Assembly: GCA_019454705.1 (NCBI GenBank)
Contig: JACFNS010000078.1
Coordinates: 1-8,681, forward strand
Origin: Taibaiella sp.
GTDB taxonomy: Bacteria > Bacteroidota > Bacteroidia > Chitinophagales > Chitinophagaceae
DNA length: 8,681 bases
Reading direction: 5' to 3'
Shown here: positions 1 to 6,830 of the stretch, piece after piece
How positions within the stretch are numbered: position 1 is the stretch's first letter
How the letters are laid out: every line of letters begins with the position of its first letter
The notes under the pieces: generated by a model
The model's database searches: none
The model's input: only the letters and a program-made list of their open reading frames with translations
What the model was told of the DNA's origin: nothing
Position numbers and translations under genes: made by a program

Positions 1-2687
1 TTTATTACAATGGGCGCACCTTCTTCCAGGTAAAGACAAATACGGATATCCCGGTTACCGCAGTGTCAGTATCAGGAGATAAAAAGATTGTTGGTTTCGG
101 AAATGGTCAAGTGGGGATATGGGATGATGTCACGTTCAGGATGAAAAAGTTGACAGGCGTTGTGCCATCCGAGGCCATATCGGCTATACAAGTGTTGGCG
201 GATAATGTATGGATACTCGCTACAGTGGGGCAGGGCCTGTACTTGGCAGATCATGGCTATTGCACGCAATACGCCATGGCCAATGGCCTTAGCGATGATT
301 ACGTGTACACGATTACTTCTCCCGCAAAAAATATACTGCTGGCCGCTACCGACCAGGGTATCAATGAGTTGATTTTTAAAGATGGTAAGCTGTCTGTAAA
401 ATATTATACCACTGCTAATGAGCTACCCGATAATATCGTGAGGGTAATAAGGCCGATGCAGCACAAACACTGGAGTTGGCTGGGCACACACCAGGGCGGC
501 ATTGCTTTATATTGCAGCAAGACCAAGCAGACATGGACGCCTGCTGCTGACCTGCCCTGGCAATGGGGACAGGTAAATGATATATTGCCCATTTGTGATG
601 ACAGGGCATGGGTATGTACGCAAAGCGGGTACCTGCTGAAAGTATACCTGGAACACGAAGAAAAAATCAGGATAGAAGCTATCGAATACCCCCGGCAGAG
701 ATTGTACAAGCTATTAATGGATGGTACGGGTAATATCTGGTGTGCTACCAACACGGGCCTTAAGATGATTGCGGCTGAATATGTGTCCGCCATGCCGTTG
801 CAGGCCCCTTTTGCTTTGCAGGAAGTAACGGCTATGGTATGTGATAAGGACTCGGAATTGTGGGTGGCGCAGAAGGAAAAACTGTATAGCCTCTCGCTTA
901 ATACTGTAGGGGCGCAGCTGCAGCTCAGGTATATCTCGTCTGCCCCGGTCACACACTTGTACTGCGATGATAATGATGTGTTGTGGGTGGGCACATTTGG
1001 TGACGGATTGTGGGTGAGCGCCGACCATAAAACCTTCAGGAAAATAACCGGTATTCATCCGTTGGAGAAGGAAAGTGTGTTGGATATATCAGGCATTGAT
1101 GACAGGTTGTGGGTAGCAGGGCTCAACGGCGTAGAGGAACTGAAAGTAGATGACGGCCCCCGTCTATCGCTAGTGAAGTTGCACAACAAAAACACCGGCA
1201 TCGGTAGCGACTATGTGTACGAAATATACCACGACCGCAATAAGAATACGTGGATGGCTACCGACGGCGCAGGCGTATGCAGGTACAGCAATGGTAAATA
1301 CACGCTGTGGGACAGCACATCGGGTATGGTAAGTAACGTGGCCTACAATATTACAGAAGATGCCGCAGGCAGGGTATGGGCCAGTACTTTTAACAAGGGC
1401 TTGCTGGTGTTTAACGGGGTAAGGTGGGAAGCGCTTGATAATAATAATGGTTTACAAAGTTTAAGAATATCAGCTATTACACCTACAGTTAATGGGTCTA
1501 TGCTGATAGTGCATGCCAAAGGGATAGAAGAATGGCAAAAACCCAGCCGTATGCTACGCCATTTCGAACGAAGGCTGGGTATTGGTATAGATAGTGTTTC
1601 CTCCACACTCAACCTGGCAGCTACAGATACTGCGGGCATTGTGTATATACCTTACCAGGATGGCTTAGCTTGTTTTGAACGTTACAGCTATCCAGTCAGC
1701 ATCACACCTTCAGTCAGAATTACGTCATTGAATACATTCTACCGGGAAACACACCTGGAGAGAGCGCATTTCAAATACGAAGAAAACCACATCACCTTTA
1801 AATTTGATGGAATTAACTTCGCCAATCCTGAGCAGTTGTTTTACAGGTACAAGCTGACAGGTTACAACGATGAATGGATATATACCCGGGATGAGGCAGT
1901 AACATTCCCACAACTGCCCAGTGGTAAATATAAATTTGTGGTGCAGGTATCTATGAACAATCTCTTTACCGGCTATGGAGAGGCGCAACACAGTTTTGCC
2001 ATAGGAAGGCCGTTTTGGCTGCAATGGTGGTTTATCTTAATTACTGTGGTGTTTGTCTGGGCTGTTTCGTTTACGTATATCCGCATAAGGGAACGCAATC
2101 TGCGCAAGCTATCAGCCCTGCAACGGGAGCGGATGATGTTTGAGTACGAACATCTGCGCAGCCAGGTAAACCCCCATTTCCTGTTCAATAGTCTCAATAC
2201 ACTCACAGGCCTGATAGAAGATGATAGAGAAATAGCCATGAAGTACACAACACAGTTGTCCGATTTGTATCGGAACATGCTGTCGCACAAAGACAAAGAC
2301 CTCATAAGCCTGGCCGAAGAATGGGAAATACTGGAAAATTATATCTACATCCAGAAAAGCCGTTTTGGCGATGCTTTGCAATTAATAATTGACATTCCGG
2401 AAAAACTTAAAAAAACCAAAAAAGTAGTGCCAATGGCCTTACAACTGCTGTTGGAAAATGCCATTAAACATAATATTGTATCCCGGGCAAAACCCCTGGT
2501 TGTAAAATTTGTGGCTGTAGAAGAACAACTTACGGTGAGCAACAGCTACCAGCCCAAAATAAGTAAAGAAAAAGGTGCAGGACTGGGCCTGGCCAACATC
2601 AGGAAACGTTATGGCCTGTACACAAAACGCCCCGTTGTTACATTTATGAAAGACGAAGAATTTACTGTAATAATACCACTGATATGA
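1..2687 (+). CDS. Beta-propeller sensor histidine kinase, LytS-type (5' end outside window)
   Basis: The frame is open to the left edge, so the GTG at 63 is internal and the true start lies upstream. Residue numbers here count from that GTG. Residues about 9-540 contain at least 13 blade-like units of the Reg_prop type, each with a W/L-x-x-T-x-x-G-hydrophobic core (for example LWVGTFGDGL and NTWMATDGAG). A Y_Y_Y-type beta-sandwich follows at about 578-646, then one membrane helix at about 651-673. The cytoplasmic part is a His_kinase domain with the motif NPHFLFNSLN (phospho-acceptor H705) and a HATPase with N-box N799 (LLENAIKHN) and G-box GAGLGL at 838-843. In this family the periplasmic propeller senses a ligand and the kinase phosphorylates a partner regulator. 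The stop overlaps the start of the LytTR regulator (ATGA), so the two are translationally coupled partners. The ligand cannot be inferred. Confidence 0.93.
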   Translation, partial: YYNGRTFFQVKTNTDIPVTAVSVSGDKKIVGFGNGQVGIWDDVTFRMKKLTGVVPSEAISAIQVLADNVWILATVGQGLYLADHGYCTQYAMANGLSDDYVYTITSPAKNILLAATDQGINELIFKDGKLSVKYYTTANELPDNIVRVIRPMQHKHWSWLGTHQGGIALYCSKTKQTWTPAADLPWQWGQVNDILPICDDRAWVCTQSGYLLKVYLEHEEKIRIEAIEYPRQRLYKLLMDGTGNIWCATNTGLKMIAAEYVSAMPLQAPFALQEVTAMVCDKDSELWVAQKEKLYSLSLNTVGAQLQLRYISSAPVTHLYCDDNDVLWVGTFGDGLWVSADHKTFRKITGIHPLEKESVLDISGIDDRLWVAGLNGVEELKVDDGPRLSLVKLHNKNTGIGSDYVYEIYHDRNKNTWMATDGAGVCRYSNGKYTLWDSTSGMVSNVAYNITEDAAGRVWASTFNKGLLVFNGVRWEALDNNNGLQSLRISAITPTVNGSMLIVHAKGIEEWQKPSRMLRHFERRLGIGIDSVSSTLNLAATDTAGIVYIPYQDGLACFERYSYPVSITPSVRITSLNTFYRETHLERAHFKYEENHITFKFDGINFANPEQLFYRYKLTGYNDEWIYTRDEAVTFPQLPSGKYKFVVQVSMNNLFTGYGEAQHSFAIGRPFWLQWWFILITVVFVWAVSFTYIRIRERNLRKLSALQRERMMFEYEHLRSQVNPHFLFNSLNTLTGLIEDDREIAMKYTTQLSDLYRNMLSHKDKDLISLAEEWEILENYIYIQKSRFGDALQLIIDIPEKLKKTKKVVPMALQLLLENAIKHNIVSRAKPLVVKFVAVEEQLTVSNSYQPKISKEKGAGLGLANIRKRYGLYTKRPVVTFMKDEEFTVIIPLI

Positions 2688-3445
2688 AAGTTGTAATAAT
2701 TGAAGACGAATTGCCGGCATACAAACGATTGGTGAAGCTGCTGGGTGAATTAATGCCTGAGGCAGAGGTGGCCGCACATCACGACAGTGTCAGTACAGCT
2801 AAACTATGGTTTGAAGAGAACGATATGCCTGCCATTGTGTTTATGGATATTCACCTGGCCGATGGTTCCGCTTTCGACTTGCTGAAACAGATAAAGATCG
2901 ACGCCCCGATTATTTTTACTACTGCTTACGACCAATATGCCATTGAAGCGTTTAAGGCATCGGGTGTGGGGTATTTACTAAAACCGATAAAATCTGAAGA
3001 TCTGGAAGAAGCGCTGGATAAACTGAACGACCTGAAAAAAATGTTCAGCACACCGGAGGATAACCAGGCTAAGTTGCTGGAAGTGCTGAAGCAACCGGAA
3101 TATAAAAAGCGTTTTATGATACGTTTTGGCGATAATATTAAAACGATTTCGGTAGAGGATATAGCTTACTTCTTTAGTGAAAATAAAGGCACGTTCGCCA
3201 AAATGTTTGAAGACCGCACATACCCCATAGATAATAACCTGGACGCATTGGAACAGATGTTGGACCCGGAGCGTTTTTTTCGTATCAATAGGCAGTATAT
3301 CATATCTCTGAAGGCTATAAAAGAGATGAAAACATACAGCAAAGCGCGGGTGTTGGTGAAGTTGCAGCCTGAAGTGAAAGAGCCCCCATTGGTCAGTTCT
3401 GAGCGGAGTGCGGGTTTTAAGCTATGGCTGGCTGGCGAATTATAA
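2684..3445 (+). CDS. LytTR-family response regulator
   Basis: A 253-residue DNA-binding response regulator. The receiver domain spans about residues 1-118, with acidic pocket D8/E9, phospho-acceptor D55 in FMDIHL, switch threonines T79/T80 in FTTA, and K100-P101 in YLLKPIK. All key residues are present, so it should be phosphorylatable. The LytTR DNA-binding domain covers about 148-250 and contains RFGDNIKTI, FFRINRQYIISL and the C-terminal SSERSAGFKLWL. LytTR proteins typically bind pairs of short direct repeats upstream of target promoters. The start ATG overlaps the kinase stop by 4 bp, so the upstream kinase is almost certainly its cognate partner. The targets are unknown; the co-directional envelope redox genes starting 111 bp downstream are candidates by position only. 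Confidence 0.95.
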   Translation: MKVVIIEDELPAYKRLVKLLGELMPEAEVAAHHDSVSTAKLWFEENDMPAIVFMDIHLADGSAFDLLKQIKIDAPIIFTTAYDQYAIEAFKASGVGYLLKPIKSEDLEEALDKLNDLKKMFSTPEDNQAKLLEVLKQPEYKKRFMIRFGDNIKTISVEDIAYFFSENKGTFAKMFEDRTYPIDNNLDALEQMLDPERFFRINRQYIISLKAIKEMKTYSKARVLVKLQPEVKEPPLVSSERSAGFKLWLAGEL

Positions 3446-3556
3446 AAAATACGGGCAAATACGGGTTCATCCTGCCTATATACCGCTTCGTCACAATTGA
3501 GTCATATAATAAAGATGCTATTAATACTTTTACCTTGCTGAATACAGTAAACTTTT
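3446..3556 (+). promoter_or_regulatory. 111-bp intergenic region, possible promoter of the redox cassette
   Basis: This is the longest gap between plus-strand genes, and no terminator hairpin is visible in it. It contains a TATAAT at 3505-3510 without a convincing -35, and TACTTTTA at 3525-3532, which resembles the Bacteroidota -7 element (TAnnTTTG) except for the last base. The nearest upstream TTG (3497-3499) is about 25 bp away, longer than the usual 19-20. A promoter is plausible from layout, but read-through from the kinase/regulator operon is equally possible. Confidence 0.25.
3447..3465 (+). repeat. Perfect 9-bp direct repeat, 10-bp period
   Basis: AAATACGGG occurs at 3447-3455 and again at 3457-3465, separated by one C, so the copies lie one helical turn apart. 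It starts two bases after the regulator stop codon, in the 111-bp gap before the next gene. It does not match the LytTR site spacing I know, where repeats start about 21-22 bp apart. It could be a protein-binding site or chance. Confidence 0.45.
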
Positions 3557-3973
3557 ATGCTTATGAAAAAAGGGAAAATCATCTTGTTGATATTGCTGGC
3601 CGGCGTATTGGTGGGCGGAGCAGTAGGACTGTATATGTGGAACAAACCGCACCAGCAGATAGAAGACGTCAAAGGTACCGAGGTTTCGGTAACCGAACTG
3701 TCTGCAGCATTCAGTGCAGACGAAACCAAAGCCAACGAACAGTACCTTAACAAAGCGCTGTTGGTAAAAGGTATTGTAACCGAAAAACAACAGAACCAGG
3801 ACGGCGGGATGGTAATCATATTGTCCGGCGATGATCCCATGGCTACGGTGCAATGCACCATGAGGGATAAGGATGTAACTGCTGATGTAGGCGATATGGT
3901 TAAAGTGAAGGGAATGTGTACCGGCAGCAGCTTGTTTGGTGTATTGCTGAGCGGTTGTGTAATGGTAAAATAA
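3557..3973 (+). CDS. Membrane-anchored OB-fold protein (tRNA_anti-like family)
   Basis: A 138-residue protein with an N-terminal hydrophobic segment (about residues 6-27) after a basic start, which acts as an uncleaved anchor or signal. The rest is one small beta-rich domain at about 42-138 with the OB-fold pattern of the tRNA_anti-like family: strand and turn LLVKGIVTE, a middle part with VIILSGDD and ATVQCTMRD, then DMVKVKGMCTG and the last strand VLLSGCVMVK. Three cysteines (C100, C121, C134) sit in the folded domain. A second ATG six bases downstream (3563, MKKGK) is an equally good start. Family members are mostly uncharacterised and the name does not imply tRNA binding here. The gene lies 35 bp upstream of a cytochrome lipoprotein gene and heads the envelope gene cluster. 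Anchor plus OB-fold resembles the layout of the heme chaperone CcmE, but the CcmE C-terminal HxxxY motif is absent. Confidence 0.8.
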   Translation: MLMKKGKIILLILLAGVLVGGAVGLYMWNKPHQQIEDVKGTEVSVTELSAAFSADETKANEQYLNKALLVKGIVTEKQQNQDGGMVIILSGDDPMATVQCTMRDKDVTADVGDMVKVKGMCTGSSLFGVLLSGCVMVK

Positions 3974-4008
3974 TACAGTAGACAAAACAAACAAACAACA
4001 ATAAATGT

Positions 4009-4743
4009 ATGAGAGTGCTGATGAAACCAATGGTTATTTTATTTGCATGTACGTTAACAATGGCAGCTTGCAGTCATAAGGGGAATACACCCGCACCTGC
4101 TACAACAAGTGCAGGTAATAACGGGAACAATAATGGTGGAAATAACGGGGGGGGTAATACCACTGTGGATACGGGTATCTGCTTTACCAGGGATATATTA
4201 CCCATATTCGTGTCCAACTGTGCTATTCCTGGCTGCCATGATGCTGTTACCAGGTCAGAAGGTTTCCAGTTTACAGACTATAATTCCATAGTGGCTAAAG
4301 AATTTGTAGCGGGTAATGCAGATGCAACAGAACTATATCAGAAAATAACAGAAGACAATTCTGATAAAATAATGCCGCCACCGCCTAACAGCCCGCTTAC
4401 ACCAGCACAGATTGCATTGATACGCAGGTGGATAAATGAAGGTGCGAAAAACACAACGAATTGCGGGTCGCCTTGCGATACGAATAAATTTACATATGCA
4501 GCGGACATCCAGCCGATATTCGATAAATACTGTAAGGGGTGCCATAGCGGTGCCTCTGCACAGAAGGGAATAATGCTGGATACTTATGCAGGTGCGTCAG
4601 CTACTGCCAACGGTGGCAGGCTGCTGGGTGCTATCAGGCACGAAGCAGGTTTTGTTGCAATGCCTTACGGTAGTAATAAACTGACGGATTGTGATATAAG
4701 GAAAATAGAGAAATGGGTAAGTGCGGGTGCACAGAATAATTAA
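4009..4743 (+). CDS. Two-domain c-type cytochrome lipoprotein
   Basis: A 244-residue protein with a lipoprotein signal ending in MAAC (lipid-modified C21). A Gly/Asn-rich linker follows at about residues 36-50, then two tandem cytochrome c-like domains. Domain 1 (about 57-148) has the heme-binding motif C71-AIPG-C76-H77, a CX4CH variant, with M122 in IMPPPP as likely distal ligand. Domain 2 (about 156-242) has a canonical C175-KG-C178-H179 and M218 in VAMPYG. Both domains contain the pattern (D/Q)I(L/Q)PIF before the heme motif and end in a W-(I/V)-x-(E/A)-G-A helix. C156 and C228 flank domain 2 and recur in the next gene, suggesting a disulfide. It should be anchored in the envelope, probably the outer membrane, and carry two hemes for electron transfer. 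A second ATG at 4021 would give a shorter signal peptide. The leader is A-rich and lacks a Shine-Dalgarno site, as is usual in Bacteroidota. Confidence 0.85.
   Translation: MRVLMKPMVILFACTLTMAACSHKGNTPAPATTSAGNNGNNNGGNNGGGNTTVDTGICFTRDILPIFVSNCAIPGCHDAVTRSEGFQFTDYNSIVAKEFVAGNADATELYQKITEDNSDKIMPPPPNSPLTPAQIALIRRWINEGAKNTTNCGSPCDTNKFTYAADIQPIFDKYCKGCHSGASAQKGIMLDTYAGASATANGGRLLGAIRHEAGFVAMPYGSNKLTDCDIRKIEKWVSAGAQNN
4147..4154 (+). repeat. G8 homopolymer inside the lipoprotein linker
   Basis: Eight consecutive G bases encode part of the Gly/Asn-rich linker of the two-domain cytochrome. A change of one base would shift the frame before both heme domains. G tracts of this length are known contingency loci in some other bacteria. 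Here it may just reflect glycine codon use. Confidence 0.7.
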
Positions 4744-4804
4744 GAGAACTGTAAAAAATATTATTGAACTATTTAACATATTTTTATTAGCAACATTATA
4801 TCTT

Positions 4805-5176
4805 ATGAGAAAACTGGTATTTCCGTTAGCCTTGTTATTCCTGGTGGGCTGTTACAACGACAAAGAAAGTGAATTGTATCCTTCACCATCTACCGGCGGG
4901 GGCGGTTGCGATACAGCAAATATGACCTTTGCTAAAGTACAACCGATATTTAATCAAAGCTGTGCCCTGGCGGGCTGTCACGATGCTGCCACCAAGTCTT
5001 TTAACCACGATTTGAGCAATTACAACGGCATTGTTACATCGGTAAACAGTGGCAGGTTATTGGGGGCAATAAAGCACGAAACCGGTTACCTGCAAATGCC
5101 CAAGGGCATGACAAAACTGGACGCCTGCAAAATATCGCAGATTACTGCATGGGTAAATGCAGGCATGCCCCAGTAA
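4805..5176 (+). CDS. Single-domain c-type cytochrome lipoprotein
   Basis: I chose the ATG at 4805 because it starts a clean lipoprotein signal (MRKLVFPL to LVGC, lipid-modified C16). The frame is open further upstream to a GTG at 4721, but that would overlap the previous gene and spoil the signal. The 123-residue product has an acidic stretch right after the lipid cysteine (YNDKESE), a Gly-rich linker, then one cytochrome c-like domain at about 35-121. The heme motif is C53-ALAG-C58-H59 (CX4CH) and the likely distal ligand is M98 in LQMPKG. C35 and C108 match the cysteine pair of domain 2 in the preceding protein, as does the shared core GRLLGAI(K/R)HE. The two genes are therefore paralogous at domain level. 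The 61-bp gap upstream is AT-rich with no terminator. The acidic signature resembles the Bacteroidota lipoprotein export signal, so it could be surface-exposed. Confidence 0.83.
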   Translation: MRKLVFPLALLFLVGCYNDKESELYPSPSTGGGGCDTANMTFAKVQPIFNQSCALAGCHDAATKSFNHDLSNYNGIVTSVNSGRLLGAIKHETGYLQMPKGMTKLDACKISQITAWVNAGMPQ

Positions 5177-5223
5177 ATCAGGTATAATTTTTGAAACGTA
5201 TTTAAAGTATAAATAAGACAGGT

Positions 5224-5769
5224 ATGAAAAAGTTGATATTAGCGGCAGTGTTGGTATGTGGTATGACAACTGCCTATGCGCAAAAGTATATGACCCGTAC
5301 GGGTAAGGTAACCTTCTTCTCGTCTACGCCGCTTGAAAACATAGAAGCGTTTAACAACGAAACGGCTGCGGTATTAGATGCTGCAACGGGCGATTTTGTA
5401 TTCCAGGTGCCCATTAAGAGTTTTCGCTTTGAAAAAGCCCTGATGCAGGAGCATTTTAATGAAAACTATATGGAAAGTGGAAAATATCCAAAAGCTGAAT
5501 ACAAAGGCAAAGTAACTGACCTGGATAAAGTTAACTTTAGCAAGAACGGCACTTATAATGTTACTACCAAAGGCAAGTTAACAATACATGGCGTGGCCCG
5601 GGATGTTACCTTACCTGCAGCAGTTACCGTAAAAGATAAAACTGTAATGGTAAACAGTGAATTTAAAGTAAAGCCGCAGGATCACGATATAAAAATTCCC
5701 GGGCTTGTAGAAAATAAGATAGCCAAAGAAATAGAGGTGACTGTAAATAGCATTTTAGAAAAAAAATAA
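5224..5769 (+). CDS. YceI-family periplasmic/secreted protein
   Basis: A 181-residue protein with a Sec signal peptide (MKKLILAAVL, predicted cleavage after AYA at residue 19) and a YceI-like domain filling the rest. Visible family features are the N-terminal G-K-V-T-F segment, the middle IKSFRFEKALMQEHFNENYMES helix-turn region (residues about 65-86), YPKAEYKGKV, and LTIHGVARDVTLP. YceI proteins are lipocalin-like barrels; characterised members bind polyisoprenoid or amphiphilic molecules, and some are encoded near cytochromes. Here the gene lies 47 bp after a cytochrome lipoprotein gene and 27 bp before an outer-membrane barrel gene, so a role in periplasmic carriage of a quinone-like or lipid ligand is a reasonable inference. 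The sequence TATAATTTTTG at 5183-5193 could be a weak internal promoter. Confidence 0.92.
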   Translation: MKKLILAAVLVCGMTTAYAQKYMTRTGKVTFFSSTPLENIEAFNNETAAVLDAATGDFVFQVPIKSFRFEKALMQEHFNENYMESGKYPKAEYKGKVTDLDKVNFSKNGTYNVTTKGKLTIHGVARDVTLPAAVTVKDKTVMVNSEFKVKPQDHDIKIPGLVENKIAKEIEVTVNSILEKK

Positions 5770-5796
5770 CCAATTTTAAATCATAATACACACATT

Positions 5797-6768
5797 ATGC
5801 GCGTTTCTTATGTTCTTTTATTGGCGGTTTCAATATTAACTGCTGGCAACCTGTATGCACAGGATGATAAGTTGAAACAAAAAGCCAATGATGAGGATGA
5901 TGCCAACCTGATGGAACTGCTGGACGAAAACGAACCGGCCAAAAAGACCTACGCAACAGCCACTTTCAAAACCACCCGTTTGGTAACAGGCCATAGCATT
6001 GAAAATACCGGTAAGGGTGTACTCGACTTTCGTGTCAACCACCGGTTTGGTGCGCTTAACGCAGGCACATCAACTTTCTTTGGGCTGGACGACGCCAACA
6101 CACGCATAGGCTTTGACTATGGTATTACCGATTGGCTGATGGTAGGTTTTGGACGTAACTCTTTTATGAAAGAGTATGATGGCTTTTTGAAAGTAAAGCT
6201 GCTGCGCCAGGTAGAAGAGGGGAAAGGTAGCCCGCTCAGCCTTAGCTATATGGGGGCTATGAGTGTCCAGTCTTTACCGGCACCTGTGCTGCCGGGCGGC
6301 CAGGAATATTATTTCAGCAACAGGTTGTATTATATGAACCAACTGTTAATAGCACGCAAGTTCAACGAATGGTTGTCATTGCAGTTGATGCCCACACATA
6401 TACACTACAACCTGGTGCCTACTACCGCTGAGCCCAACGACCTGGTTGCTATGGGTATTGGAGGCAGGATAAAACTCTCTAACCGCGTTACACTAAACGG
6501 CGAATACTACTACCGAATTCCGGGTACGGAGCAGTTAGGATACAGGAATGTGCTCTCTGTAGGTGTTGATATCGAAACCGGTGGGCACGTATTCCAGCTC
6601 ATGCTGAGTAACTCGCGGGCTATGACGGAGCGGGCATACATCGGCCAAACGCCCGGCGAATGGAGGTTTGATAAACTGGGTGCCATACACTTAGGGTTTA
6701 ATATATCCAGGGTATTCACCATAGTACGCCCCAAAGAATTTAAAGGTTCCCGCAACCGTATCTATTAG
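5797..6768 (+). CDS. DUF5777-family outer-membrane beta-barrel protein
   Basis: A 323-residue protein with a Sec signal (cleavage likely after LYA at residue 21). A very acidic, probably flexible N-terminal segment follows at about 22-48. The remainder is made of alternating aromatic and hydrophobic beta strands typical of an outer-membrane barrel, for example ITDWLMVGFGRNS, LSLSYMGAMSV, YYFSNRLYYMNQLLIARKF, VTLNGEYYYRIP and IHLGFNISRVFTIV. The entry motif FKTTRLVTGHSIENTGKG followed by DFRVNHRFG is what I recognise as the DUF5777 family, found in Bacteroidota and of unknown function. It is the last gene of the run and is followed within 25 bp by a strong terminator. Its position after two heme lipoproteins and YceI suggests an outer-membrane partner of a redox or transport module. 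Assignment to the barrel class is firm; the function is not known. Confidence 0.85.
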   Translation: MRVSYVLLLAVSILTAGNLYAQDDKLKQKANDEDDANLMELLDENEPAKKTYATATFKTTRLVTGHSIENTGKGVLDFRVNHRFGALNAGTSTFFGLDDANTRIGFDYGITDWLMVGFGRNSFMKEYDGFLKVKLLRQVEEGKGSPLSLSYMGAMSVQSLPAPVLPGGQEYYFSNRLYYMNQLLIARKFNEWLSLQLMPTHIHYNLVPTTAEPNDLVAMGIGGRIKLSNRVTLNGEYYYRIPGTEQLGYRNVLSVGVDIETGGHVFQLMLSNSRAMTERAYIGQTPGEWRFDKLGAIHLGFNISRVFTIVRPKEFKGSRNRIY

Positions 6769-6792
6769 CAGCTTATTATTGTAGCAACATAA

Positions 6793-6830
6793 AAGCGCCG
6801 CTAACAAACTGTTAGCGGCGCTTAGTTTTT
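6793..6830 (+). terminator. Rho-independent terminator, probably bidirectional
   Basis: A perfect 13-bp stem pairs 6793-6805 with 6811-6823 around a 5-base loop (AAACT); the core is GCGCCGCTAAC. On the plus strand it is followed by AG and five T (6826-6830). On the minus strand the flanking A run at 6791-6794 supplies a short U tract. It separates the convergent barrel gene and T9SS gene and lies against the stop codon of the latter (6829-6831), so one hairpin likely serves both. Confidence 0.9.

Noticed and set aside
404..994. Minus-strand open frame of 196 codons inside the kinase gene
   Set aside because: It is antisense to clear propeller repeats and its product is Cys/Ser-rich without any recognisable pattern.
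3424..3750. Plus-strand open frame of 108 codons between the regulator and the OB-fold gene
   Set aside because: It overlaps the end of the regulator and half of the OB-fold gene in another frame, is rich in Arg/Ser of out-of-frame type, and shows no domain.
3502..4030. Two overlapping minus-strand open frames of more than 160 codons over the OB-fold gene
   Set aside because: The plus strand has a coherent anchored OB-fold protein here; the antisense products look like out-of-frame translation.
4095..4116. Inverted repeat ACCTGC ... GCAGGT with a 10-base loop
   Set aside because: Only a 6-bp stem, inside the coding linker of the cytochrome lipoprotein and with no T tract; likely chance.
5094..5107. 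Short palindrome ATGCCCAAGGGCAT
   Set aside because: The 2-base loop is too small for a stable hairpin, and it encodes the conserved Met-Pro-Lys-Gly of the cytochrome domain.
5183..5193. TATAATTTTTG upstream of the YceI gene as an internal promoter
   Set aside because: Spacing does not fit TAnnTTTG exactly and no -33 element is visible, so I mention it only in the gene entry.
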